From the NCBI GenBank assembly GCA_002434245.1, contig DJJR01000032.1, positions 44,683-108,682 of the forward strand: a stretch of DNA of 64,000 nucleotides, given 5' to 3'. Both the position numbers and the translations under genes were made by a program. How positions within the stretch are numbered: the first letter of the stretch is position 1; every line of letters begins with the position of its first letter. This document shows, one piece after another, positions 41,463 through 49,573 of this stretch. Under the pieces are notes generated by a model that searched no databases, had not been told where the DNA came from, and saw only the letters and a list, made by a program, of their open reading frames with translations. This DNA comes from Pelosinus fermentans. GTDB taxonomy: Bacteria > Bacillota > Negativicutes > DSM-13327.

Positions 41463-42455
41463 ATGAATAAGAAGGTATGTCTGCTTATCTTATTCCAAAT
41501 TTGCTTATTGATCTCTTCAACTTTTGCTGAGGGTACTCGGGTTGTCATTGATGAGCAGGTTAGAGTGAATGGTGCAGCCATCAGCCTTGGGCAAGTTGCT
41601 AAGATCAGCGGGGATGATGAAAATATCAATCAAGAACTGCGTCAGCTAAAAATTGGTGATGCACCTGCCCCGGGCAGCAGTTTTGTATTAACCAAAGAAA
41701 TCATTACTATGCGATTAGCAGCAGCGGGTATTGATTTAGCAAGTATTATGTGGAGCATACCTGATCGCGTGACTGTGATTGGCGATTCGCAGGTTATAAG
41801 TGCGCAAACATTGATTGATAAAGGAATCAATGCGATTCGGGATCAAGTAGGACCTAATGTCAAATATGATGATTTACATATACTTTATGCTGGACGTGAA
41901 CAAGAGGTAACAGCACCTGTAGGGACTGTTACGCTGAACGCTTCTTTACCTTACGGAATTCGTTATAATACTCCGACTACTGTAATAATTTCTGTAAGTG
42001 TGGATGGACAAGCTGTAACCAAAGTGAGTCTGAGATTTAAGGTGAATTTATATCGTCAGGTAACGGTGGCAGCCCGTCAAGTGAATGCTCGTGAGATCTT
42101 TACTGAAGATGATTTGCGGTATGAACGGATGGATACAGGACAAATTGCAGCGGGTTTTATTACTGATAAGCATAAGATACTTGGATTAATGGCCAGACGA
42201 TTAATAACTCCGGGTATGGTGATAAGCGATTCCATGGTAAATAAGCCTGTAATTGTTAAACGGGGTAATATGGTAACTCTAACTGCTTTTATTGGCACCA
42301 TAGAAGTAATAACCTCGGGGCAGGCTTTGCAGGATGGCTATGAAAATCAATTGATCCGCGTTAAAAATATCAGTTCTAATAAAATTGTTTTCGGTAAGGT
42401 TATCGAAGAGAACAAGGTGCAAGTATTAACATATAAGAGTGCTTCTGCCTCTTAA
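41463..42455 (+). CDS. flgA: Flagellar P-ring assembly chaperone FlgA
   Basis: This protein of about 330 residues has a Sec signal peptide (MNKKVCLLILFQICLLISS, cleavage near TFA-EG) and SAF/ChapFlgA domains (about 190-325). FlgA is the periplasmic chaperone for P-ring formation. GTG 41454 overlaps the flgG end, but AGGTGA at the flgG stop is better placed for ATG 41463. Its presence indicates a periplasm with a P-ring. Confidence 0.9.
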   Translation: MNKKVCLLILFQICLLISSTFAEGTRVVIDEQVRVNGAAISLGQVAKISGDDENINQELRQLKIGDAPAPGSSFVLTKEIITMRLAAAGIDLASIMWSIPDRVTVIGDSQVISAQTLIDKGINAIRDQVGPNVKYDDLHILYAGREQEVTAPVGTVTLNASLPYGIRYNTPTTVIISVSVDGQAVTKVSLRFKVNLYRQVTVAARQVNAREIFTEDDLRYERMDTGQIAAGFITDKHKILGLMARRLITPGMVISDSMVNKPVIVKRGNMVTLTAFIGTIEVITSGQALQDGYENQLIRVKNISSNKIVFGKVIEENKVQVLTYKSASAS

Positions 42456-42518
42456 AGAATAGTTGCTCTGGATGAATAAAAATTTCGTAGAGTGAGTAGA
42501 AAGTGAAGGTGTAGAACT

Positions 42519-43118
42519 ATGTTTAACCTAACAAAAAAAAATATTGGTTTCCTGTTAGGTTTCCTGTGCCTAATGTTCTTAGCAGCAACTCCAGTCTCTG
42601 CGATGTCCTTGTGGAGTGATAGTGGGGCTAGCAGCAGCTTGTATGGTGATTATAAAGCTCGTGCTGTTGGTGATACCCTTACAATTATTATCAGTGAAAA
42701 TTCTAGTGCAAATCGTGCAGGAAATGCTGCTAATTCTAAGTCCACCAACGTAAATATGAATGCTGGGACAGGGATCTTCCATGGAATTGCATCTGCTACA
42801 GCAGGTAATTCTGACAGCTTTCAGGCCAAGGGTTCTCTTGTCAATACCAATAATGTTACGGCAAGAATGACCGCTCAGGTTCTTGAGGTGAAGCCTAACG
42901 GAGACTTAATTGTTTCTGGAACACAAAGTATCAAACAAAATGGTGAAGAACAGAAGATTACGATTTCCGGAATTGTACGTCAAGCGGACATTTCAGCTGA
43001 TAATACCATATTGTCTACTTACATAGGGAATGCTCAAATCAAAATAGACGGCAGTGGTCCAATTTCTAGAAAGCAGCGTCAAGGGATCGTTAGCCAGTTA
43101 CTGAACTTCTTGTTTTAA
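42519..43118 (+). CDS. flgH: Flagellar L-ring protein FlgH (non-lipoprotein form)
   Basis: This 199-residue protein matches FlgH in its core (YKARAVGDTLTIIISENSSANR and DLIVSGTQSIKQNGEEQ regions) and forms the bushing in the outer membrane. Classical FlgH is a lipoprotein with a lipobox cysteine. Here the signal peptide ends in PVSA-MSLW with no lipobox; the only nearby Cys (Cys17) is inside the hydrophobic core without the right preceding residues. Signal peptidase I processing is therefore predicted. It sits between flgA and flgI. Confidence 0.9.
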   Translation: MFNLTKKNIGFLLGFLCLMFLAATPVSAMSLWSDSGASSSLYGDYKARAVGDTLTIIISENSSANRAGNAANSKSTNVNMNAGTGIFHGIASATAGNSDSFQAKGSLVNTNNVTARMTAQVLEVKPNGDLIVSGTQSIKQNGEEQKITISGIVRQADISADNTILSTYIGNAQIKIDGSGPISRKQRQGIVSQLLNFLF

Positions 43119-43131
43119 AACGGAGGATATT

Positions 43132-44244
43132 ATGCGCAGGTTAATCATCATGATAACGGTTTTATCTTGTGTTATGGCGATTGTGCCAACAGCATTGGCA
43201 GCCAGTTCAATAACACGGATAAAAGATGTAGCAAAAGTGCAAGGCGTTAGAGCCAATCAATTGGTGGGATATGGATTGGTAACGGGGCTGGCTGGTACAG
43301 GTGATTCAAATACACTTGTTCAAACCAGGCAGTCAATTGCCAATATGTTAAAGAATTTTGGGTTGACAGTAACTGATTCTCAGCTCAAATCAAAAAATGT
43401 AGCCGCGGTCATGGTTACTGCTCAATTACCAGCTTTTGTAAAGCCTGGTGATACCATTGATATGACAGTATCTTCCATGGGAGATGCGAAAAGTCTTCAA
43501 GGCGGTATTTTGCTGCAAACACCCTTGAAGGCAGCAAATGGACAAGTATATGCCGTAGGGCAGGGACCTGTTTCCACAGGTGGTTATAGTGCAAGTGGCG
43601 GTGGCAGCAGCCAGCAAAAAAACTTTCCGACTACTGGCACTACCCCTAATGGTGCAATTGTAGAACGTGAGGTACCTACCCAATTACTATCGCCCAGTGG
43701 TTCCATTACACTGGCCTTGAGTCAGCCTGACTTTACTACTGCAGCTCGAATTGGTGAGGCCATTAACAATCGGTTTGGTAATATTTCCACTACACGTGAT
43801 CCTGGTACGGTAGTGGTCTCAGTTCCTAGTACTTACGATAATGATGTGGTGGGATTTGTCGCTTCTATAGAAGAACTTTATATTAATCCTGACAATATTG
43901 CCAAGATTGTTATTAATGAACGTACAGGAACTATTGTTATGGGTTCCAATGTTACGATTGATGAAGTAGCTGTAGCGCAAGGTGGACTCAGTATTCGTAT
44001 TGACAGAACGACAGATGTATCGCAGCCGCCACCTTTCTCTGGTGGATCTACAGTAGTTACAAATAATACTTCTGTTGATGTGAAAGAAGATAAAGCAAAT
44101 GTTATGGTATTGCCTTCTACGGCGAGTGTAGGCGATGTTGTAAATGCATTAAATGCCATTGGTGCAACACCACGGGATATTATCTCTATATTGCAGGCCA
44201 TGAAGGCTGCTGGAGCCTTACATGCTGACTTGCAGATTATTTAG
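43132..44244 (+). CDS. flgI: Flagellar P-ring protein FlgI
   Basis: This 370-residue exported protein has a signal peptide (about 1-23, ending TALA-AS) followed by the highly conserved RIKDVAKVQGVRANQLVGYG and GLVTGLAGTGDS regions. It forms the periplasmic ring around the rod. CGGAGGA precedes the ATG, 13 bases after flgH. Confidence 0.95.
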   Translation: MRRLIIMITVLSCVMAIVPTALAASSITRIKDVAKVQGVRANQLVGYGLVTGLAGTGDSNTLVQTRQSIANMLKNFGLTVTDSQLKSKNVAAVMVTAQLPAFVKPGDTIDMTVSSMGDAKSLQGGILLQTPLKAANGQVYAVGQGPVSTGGYSASGGGSSQQKNFPTTGTTPNGAIVEREVPTQLLSPSGSITLALSQPDFTTAARIGEAINNRFGNISTTRDPGTVVVSVPSTYDNDVVGFVASIEELYINPDNIAKIVINERTGTIVMGSNVTIDEVAVAQGGLSIRIDRTTDVSQPPPFSGGSTVVTNNTSVDVKEDKANVMVLPSTASVGDVVNALNAIGATPRDIISILQAMKAAGALHADLQII

Positions 44245-44258
44245 GCAGGTGGATACGA

Positions 44259-44636
44259 GTGCAGATAGCAGGAATTAGTTCATCAAGTATGATAAGTAAT
44301 TTGGATTCTGTGCAGACTAAAGCTAAAGGCGATTTTGCTGCTCATTTAGCACAGGAAACAGAAAAAGCGCAGCAGGCAAAAGATGATGCGAAGTTAAAAA
44401 AGACTTGTCAGGACTTAGAGGCTGTATTTCTAAATATTATGATGACGAATATGCGTAAGACGGTGGATAAGTCCAAATTAGTAGATAGTTCTCAGGAAGA
44501 GACGATGACATCTATGCTGGACGCGGAAATGACAAAAGATATGGCAAAGGCTGGAGGTATTGGATTGGCGGATATGCTTTACCGCCAATTACGTACCCCG
44601 GATCCTGTCAGCAATAAGTCCCAGGCACCGAAATAG
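44259..44636 (+). CDS. flgJ: Rod-binding protein, FlgJ N-terminal domain only
   Basis: This 125-residue protein has the FlgJ rod-binding domain (KKTCQDLEAVFLNIMMTNMRKT, about 46-67, and DAEMTKDMAKAGGIGLADML). The C-terminal glucosaminidase domain of enterobacterial FlgJ is absent; this short form is common outside the gamma-proteobacteria and is not a truncation. Translation starts at GTG behind CAGGTGG. A terminator overlaps its final codons. Confidence 0.9.
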   Translation: MQIAGISSSSMISNLDSVQTKAKGDFAAHLAQETEKAQQAKDDAKLKKTCQDLEAVFLNIMMTNMRKTVDKSKLVDSSQEETMTSMLDAEMTKDMAKAGGIGLADMLYRQLRTPDPVSNKSQAPK

Positions 44637-44649
44637 TGCCTGGGTTTTT
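44620..44649 (+). terminator. Terminator of the flagellar rod-ring operon
   Basis: CCCAGGCAC (44620-44628) pairs perfectly with GTGCCTGGG (44636-44644), followed by TTTTT. The 5' arm lies inside the end of flgJ. Confidence 0.88.
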
Positions 44650-44688
44650 CTCATCAGTAAGGAAAGTGTAAGTTTTATTAGGAGGAAA

Positions 44689-44782
44689 TTGAACCGCAGA
44701 GAACACAGAGAGCGCAGAGGGGGTATGCTGAGGCCATGTTCTTTTACTCTGTTCTCTGTGTTCTCTGCGCCTCTGTGGTTCG
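44689..44782. repeat. Dispersed palindromic repeat, GCAGAG type, copy 2
   Basis: TTGAACCGCAGAGAACACAG on the left pairs with CTCTGCGCCTCTGTGGTTC on the right, with internal CAGAG/CTCTG pairs. An ORF runs through it into the next gene, but that portion is repeat-derived and not coding. Confidence 0.8.
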
Positions 44783-44850
44783 TAAAGAACGTGTTAGAGT
44801 TTTTCGTATTTTTAAAAAGTACTAGTGGTTTTCTTAGGGGGGATATAACA

Positions 44851-46257
44851 ATGAATATTTTTAAACGTGTGTGCATATTGATGATGCTGATTATTTTTTG
44901 TTCGCAGATGGTGTGGGCAGCTCCAACTAAGTCCGTGCTGGAGAAAATTCGTTACAGCCAAAGCGCAGAGCAAGTGCGTATTGTATTTGATGTAAATGAG
45001 CTGCCTGAATATACCGCTCAGCTTTCTGCCAATCAGGATCAAATTATCATTGATTTTACAAATACAGATAGCAGTAAAATGCCAATATTGCAAATAAAGG
45101 ATCCTATTGTTAGTAATGTGCAAGTGATTCAGGTTCAGCCAGGTAAACAGCGAGTAACCATTGCTCTCAAAAAACCGATTGTGTCTTACAAATTGTTTAC
45201 ACTATCGAACCCCAAGAGGGTTGTAATTGATATTGTAAAAGAATTTGACCGTAAGTATGAGGAACAAATTGGAACTGGTTTAAAGTATACTTCATTATAT
45301 CGTAATTCTAAGGCGGGCCCTATTTCTGCATATATGGTGGATCTAGCGCCTGGCAGTAATTATGTCATAAAGCCGGTACTATCCAATAATGCGATTGTGG
45401 ATTTAGAAAAAGTACAAGCGATGGCAGAACGTAATAAAGGCATCGCTGCTGTTAACGCTTCTTATTTTGCTCTTAATGGAGAAATTTTAGGCCTGCTGAA
45501 AATGAATGGTGAAATTGTGAGTTCTCCTACAATTGGACGAACTGCTTTAGGAATCTTGCCTGATGGTAAGATCTTAATTGATCAGATTGACTATAAAGGG
45601 ACGGTTACCTTACCAGATGGAGCTGCAATTGCCATTACGGGGGTGAATCATGAGCGGGGGCAGGATGATTTAATTTTATACACTAATGATTATGACAATA
45701 TGACGGGCACGAATGAATATGGTACGGATTATATTGTGAGTCAAGATGTTGTTACTGCAATCGTACATGGCAATGCTGTTATTCCGCCGGGAGCAGTTGT
45801 GCTTTCAGCTCATGGCAGCAACGAAAAGGCGTTATCCAGTTTGAAAGTGGGTGACGCAGTAAAAATTAACCAGACACTTGGCTCTGTTTGGGATAAGACA
45901 ATATATGCCATTGGTGCAGGTCCACGGTTGATTAAAAATAACAGTGTATTTTTAACCAGTAAAATAGAAGAATTTCCTCCGGATATAGCAGTCGGAAGAG
46001 CACCTCGTACTGCAGTCGGCGTAACGAAAGATGGGCATATTCTACTTGTTGTAGTGGATGGAAGGCAGCAGCATAGTATGGGGCTGACGCTGTTAGAATT
46101 AGCCTTATTAATGCAAGAATTTGGAGCTGTCGATGCGATGAATTTGGATGGCGGAGGCTCTAGTGAGATGGTCGTAAAAGGTAAAATTATGAATAAACCC
46201 TCTGATGGCCGCGAGAGATCAGTGGGAGATGCATTAATTATTGCCCCTAAGGATTGA
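44851..46257 (+). CDS. Exported AMIN-domain / phosphodiester glycosidase (NAGPA) family protein
   Basis: This 468-residue protein has a signal peptide (about 1-23, cleavage after VWA), an N-terminal AMIN domain (about 28-130) of the kind that targets envelope proteins to peptidoglycan or septa, and a C-terminal NAGPA/DUF2233 domain (about 165-465). Typical motifs are GRAPRTAVGV, VVDGRQ and the AMNLDGGGSSEMVV block. Family members remove or hydrolyse GlcNAc-type phosphodiesters or act on wall glycans; the substrate here is unknown. ATG 44851 follows GGGGGGA; upstream codons lie in a repeat. It leads a three-gene envelope group. Confidence 0.87.
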   Translation: MNIFKRVCILMMLIIFCSQMVWAAPTKSVLEKIRYSQSAEQVRIVFDVNELPEYTAQLSANQDQIIIDFTNTDSSKMPILQIKDPIVSNVQVIQVQPGKQRVTIALKKPIVSYKLFTLSNPKRVVIDIVKEFDRKYEEQIGTGLKYTSLYRNSKAGPISAYMVDLAPGSNYVIKPVLSNNAIVDLEKVQAMAERNKGIAAVNASYFALNGEILGLLKMNGEIVSSPTIGRTALGILPDGKILIDQIDYKGTVTLPDGAAIAITGVNHERGQDDLILYTNDYDNMTGTNEYGTDYIVSQDVVTAIVHGNAVIPPGAVVLSAHGSNEKALSSLKVGDAVKINQTLGSVWDKTIYAIGAGPRLIKNNSVFLTSKIEEFPPDIAVGRAPRTAVGVTKDGHILLVVVDGRQQHSMGLTLLELALLMQEFGAVDAMNLDGGGSSEMVVKGKIMNKPSDGRERSVGDALIIAPKD

Positions 46258-46307
46258 TAATTCATGTTAATGCTGTATAATGAAAATAAGTAAGGAGGTG
46301 GCTTACC

Positions 46308-46616
46308 ATGCTTCATAGAAAAAGCATAGCAGTTTTGGTAATCGGTTTTGTGCTAATCGTTGGCAGCTTATTAGTTACTGCAAATAGTGTTGTAGAACAA
46401 AAAGCATCTCTGGCTGGAACCATTACAAGTAATGGCTTGGTTAAACCGGGGGATACTGTCCGTGAAGGTGACGTTTTGGTGAAAATCGACACAATAACGG
46501 GAGCGATACCAGCATCGAGAGCCACAGCCAATGGCGTTGTAAAAGAGGTATTAGTTTCACCAGGAGTTTCAGTGGCTGTTGGTGATGTAGTTGCTCGTAT
46601 TGAAATCGGTAAATAA
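46308..46616 (+). CDS. Small anchored biotinyl/lipoyl-like (barrel-sandwich hybrid) protein
   Basis: This 102-residue protein has an N-terminal hydrophobic segment (about 7-25) that is a signal or anchor, followed by one barrel-sandwich hybrid. The domain shows two related half-motifs: LVKPGDTVREGDVLVKIDT and VSPGVSVAVGDVVARIEIG. The MKM biotinylation or lipoylation lysine is absent, so it is unlikely to be modified. It resembles the lipoyl-like part of HlyD-type membrane-fusion proteins without hairpin or other domains. AAGGAGGTGG precedes the ATG. Its partner and function are unknown. Confidence 0.75.
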   Translation: MLHRKSIAVLVIGFVLIVGSLLVTANSVVEQKASLAGTITSNGLVKPGDTVREGDVLVKIDTITGAIPASRATANGVVKEVLVSPGVSVAVGDVVARIEIGK

Positions 46617-46632
46617 AGAAAGGATGATATAT

Positions 46633-48438
46633 TTGGTAAAACTATGCAGGCAGTGTCGTCTGGCACTGCTTATTTTTTTATTAATGCTGCCTATGTCTTT
46701 AGTATGGGCTGCACCCGAGATCATGCCAGTAGAGAATATAAAGGTAGGTATGCAGGGAATTGGCAAAACGGTAGTTTCTGGTACTAAGCTAGAAGAATTT
46801 GGAGTAGAAGTATTAGGGATTATGAAAAATAAGGGACCATCAGGAGATTTGATTTTGGTGCGAACCTCTGGAGATGTTATTGATCGAACGGGAGGAATCG
46901 CACAAGGAATGAGCGGCAGTCCCGTCTATATCGATGGTAAGCTGGTAGGAGCGGTGGCCTATGGCTGGTCATTGACGGATCATAAAGTTGGCATGGTCAC
47001 TCCGATTGGGGATATGCTGAAATTATGGGATATGCCGGACAATTATAATGCTACGATGCAGTTTATGAAGGAAGTACCAGATTTTGAGCCAATGACCACA
47101 CCATTGATGGTATCTGGTTTTAGTGAACACGCTTTAACAATGCTGCAAGACAAACTTAAACCTTTTAATTTAGTACCGCAAGAAGTCGGAGAAGCTCCTT
47201 CAGATGTTGTGTTTTCTCCTCTAGAACCAGGGAGCGCCGTAGGTCTTGAGTTAGTTCGCGGTGATGTGAGTGTGGGGGCTTTGGGTACTGTTACTTATGT
47301 AGAAGATAATAAGGTTTTGGCATTTGGTCACCCCTTCTTGAAGAAAGGGAATATTGGCTACTTCATGACCAATGCCTACGTGTTTTCCACTGTTAATGGC
47401 TTAGAAAATTCATTTAAAGTGGGTACAATGGGAGAAGCCGTTGGTGTTATCAACCAGGATCGAGGAGCAGGAATTGCCGGATATCTTAGCCGATATCCTA
47501 CAATTATTCCGATACGCATCATCGTGAAAGATAATGATACTGGACAAACTCAGGATGCAGCAGTGCAAGTGGTAAAAGATGAGCAACTCTCATCCATTTT
47601 ATCGGCTACCACCATGTTCAATGTCATTGACAAAACCATGGATCGGGTAGGGCCGGGAACAGCTAAAGTTAGTTTTGAAATTTCTGGTCAGAATATGCCC
47701 GGAGGGATTATTACTCGAGAAAACATGTTTTACAGCCCCGTCAGTATCGGTGAATTGGCCGTAGGTGAATTTTTGGAAGCCATGACCATGCTAACGGGCA
47801 ATCCGTACAATCCCGTTAATCTGATGGATGTTAAAGTCCATGTTTCTGTCAGTGAAGAGCGTCGTACCGCTACCATTGTGGAAGCTCAGACAAAGACCCC
47901 TAGTGTAAAGCCTGGGGAAAATGTTGAAATTGGCGTAAAAATAAAGCCTTTCCGCGGCGAGCCGATTCAGCGCATCGTTTCCTTTACCATTCCTAAAGAT
48001 CAGCCGGAGGGGCCTCTTACTCTAGAAGTGCGTGGAGGCGGAATGGTACCTTTAATCCAGCTGTTAGCTAAGAATCAGGGGATGGATGAAGGGTTACTAA
48101 TGCTCGGCAAGCCAAAACCAAAGAATCAGGAATTCGCTGATGTGGTTAAAGAATTTATGGAACGTGACCGCAATAACGAAATTGTTGTAGAAGTTCTGGA
48201 TATGGCAATGGAGAATCTATTCGGTAATGCTGCATTAGGAAAAGATAAGAATAGTAGCAAGAAGCAAGAGAAAGATATAGTAGAAAATACCGTTTCTCTG
48301 AAAACGGATATTAAAGCTATAAATGCTAAGGATAAGACAAAGCAAGGAAAAGTAAAAAACAGCATTACCACAGATTACATTATTGACGGTGATACACAAG
48401 TCATAGTCAACGTGGTAAAAGACCCAGCAAAGAAATAG
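46633..48438 (+). CDS. Exported SpoIVB-like S55 family serine peptidase homologue
   Basis: This protein of about 601 residues has a signal peptide (VKLCRQCRLALLIFLLMLP..., cleavage after VWA). It contains the S55 nucleophile motif GMSGSPVYIDGKLVGAVAYGW (serines 94/96) and, about 140 residues later, an AFGHPF histidine motif. In sporulation SpoIVB the histidine precedes the serine, so the order is reversed here, as in long S55-like proteins of other diderms. The C-terminal part is beta-rich and ends in a Lys-rich tail. TTG 46633 is nine bases after AAAGGA; ATG 46624 is an alternative. A strong terminator follows. Confidence 0.8.
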   Translation: MVKLCRQCRLALLIFLLMLPMSLVWAAPEIMPVENIKVGMQGIGKTVVSGTKLEEFGVEVLGIMKNKGPSGDLILVRTSGDVIDRTGGIAQGMSGSPVYIDGKLVGAVAYGWSLTDHKVGMVTPIGDMLKLWDMPDNYNATMQFMKEVPDFEPMTTPLMVSGFSEHALTMLQDKLKPFNLVPQEVGEAPSDVVFSPLEPGSAVGLELVRGDVSVGALGTVTYVEDNKVLAFGHPFLKKGNIGYFMTNAYVFSTVNGLENSFKVGTMGEAVGVINQDRGAGIAGYLSRYPTIIPIRIIVKDNDTGQTQDAAVQVVKDEQLSSILSATTMFNVIDKTMDRVGPGTAKVSFEISGQNMPGGIITRENMFYSPVSIGELAVGEFLEAMTMLTGNPYNPVNLMDVKVHVSVSEERRTATIVEAQTKTPSVKPGENVEIGVKIKPFRGEPIQRIVSFTIPKDQPEGPLTLEVRGGGMVPLIQLLAKNQGMDEGLLMLGKPKPKNQEFADVVKEFMERDRNNEIVVEVLDMAMENLFGNAALGKDKNSSKKQEKDIVENTVSLKTDIKAINAKDKTKQGKVKNSITTDYIIDGDTQVIVNVVKDPAKK

Positions 48439-48439
48439 T

Positions 48440-48497
48440 AAAGAAGACTCTGATTGCGGAGGGGGATCAAACCTTCTCCCCATCGGAGTCTTCTTTA
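48440..48497. terminator. Terminator after the S55-like gene
   Basis: AAAGAAGACTC and GAGTCTTCTTT form the outer stem, and GGAGGGGG pairs with CTTCTCCCC inside. The long stem ends in a T-rich arm. It closes the envelope three-gene group. Confidence 0.85.
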
Positions 48498-48542
48498 TAT
48501 TTTACCTATGAAGATAGAATATATAGCGTTATGGAAAAAGAC

Positions 48543-48632
48543 GTTTGAACCGCGAAAGTTGCGAAGAAGTACGAAGAAGACGAAGGGATATTACTCTTAT
48601 TCGTTGTGTTCTTCGCGTCTTCGCGTTTCAAA
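48543..48632. repeat. Dispersed palindromic repeat, GCGAAG type, copy 5
   Basis: TTTGAACCGCGAAAGTTGCG on the left pairs with CTTCGCGTCTTCGCGTTTC on the right. Bases 48633-48784 downstream contain no gene; a TATAAT-like stretch near 48740 could belong to the mla promoter but has no clear -35 box. Confidence 0.8.
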
Positions 48633-48784
48633 GTGTTTTACTTTTTCGATCCATGTTTTACTATTCCATCAATTTCCCATGCACGGGGTGCAGGGAACTT
48701 ACGTTTTTTATGGAATACTTCATAATAAGACAATTTTTTAATATAATCGTAATATAAAGTTTAATGTCAATGTGAGGGATTATA

Positions 48785-49558
48785 ATGTTGCTAGCTATAG
48801 TAGAAAGCATTGGACGGCAAGTGATTCTTTGGATGGAAAATAGCGGTCGGATTATTATCCTGGTAGGCAATACTCTGTTTCATTTGCGGGAAAAGCCTAG
48901 GATGAATCATGTACTGCATCAAATGGCGCATCTGGGTGTGGATTCTTTGCCGATCGTATTGCTGACGATTTTATTTACAGGAATGGTAATTACACTTCAG
49001 ACTGCCACTGAATTTATTAAATATGGTGCTCAATCCTCTGTGGGAGGCGTTGTAGCAATTGCTATGGCACGGGAACTAGCTCCTGTTTTAACAGGGGTGG
49101 TAGTTGCAGGACGTGTAGGGGCAGCCATTACGGCAGAGATTGGTTCGATGAAGGTCACAGAACAAATTGATGCACTGCGGGTCATGGCGATTAATCCTAT
49201 CAAATATTTAGTAGTACCCAGGCTGCTGGCTTGTGTGATTATGGTACCCATATTAGTCATCTTTGCTGATGTCATTGGTACAGTAGGCGGGTACTTGGTA
49301 GCCACCTTATACGCTGGTATCAGCTCTTTTACCTATATCCACTCCATTACACTTTTTACTGTAGTCAATGATATCATAGGCGGTTTGGTTAAGGCCATGT
49401 TTTTTGGCGGTATTATTGCGATTATCGGCTGTTATAAAGGCTTAACAACAGGTGAGGGTGCTGAAGGCGTGGGGCGGGCTACAACTGCATCTGTAGTTAG
49501 CTCGATTATTTTGATTTTTATTAGCAATTATTTTTTGTCTTTAGTGCTGTATCGGTAA
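48785..49558 (+). CDS. mlaE: MlaE-family phospholipid ABC transporter permease
   Basis: This 257-residue inner-membrane permease has five or six membrane helices and the conserved MlaE core (ARELAPVLTGVVVAGRVGAAITAEIGSM region near 95-122 and EQIDALRVMAINP). With MlaF and MlaD it forms the MCE-type complex that moves phospholipids between membranes. GAGGG precedes the ATG. It starts the outer-membrane cluster. No mlaB, mlaC or mlaA gene is nearby, consistent with the minimal MlaEFD system of diderm Firmicutes. Confidence 0.93.
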   Translation: MLLAIVESIGRQVILWMENSGRIIILVGNTLFHLREKPRMNHVLHQMAHLGVDSLPIVLLTILFTGMVITLQTATEFIKYGAQSSVGGVVAIAMARELAPVLTGVVVAGRVGAAITAEIGSMKVTEQIDALRVMAINPIKYLVVPRLLACVIMVPILVIFADVIGTVGGYLVATLYAGISSFTYIHSITLFTVVNDIIGGLVKAMFFGGIIAIIGCYKGLTTGEGAEGVGRATTASVVSSIILIFISNYFLSLVLYR

Positions 49559-49573
49559 GAGGATGGTGAGTGA

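Noticed and set aside
44259..44636. Truncated or broken flgJ
   Set aside because: The rod-binding domain is complete and single-domain FlgJ is a normal form outside enterobacteria.
44560..44850. N-terminal extension of the AMIN-domain protein
   Set aside because: The upstream 97 codons read through the flgJ end, its terminator and a repeat; ATG 44851 with GGGGGGA and a signal peptide is the real start.
48454..48757. Two overlapping short plus-strand ORFs before mlaE
   Set aside because: Both consist largely of terminator and GCGAAG-type repeat sequence and have no ribosome binding site.
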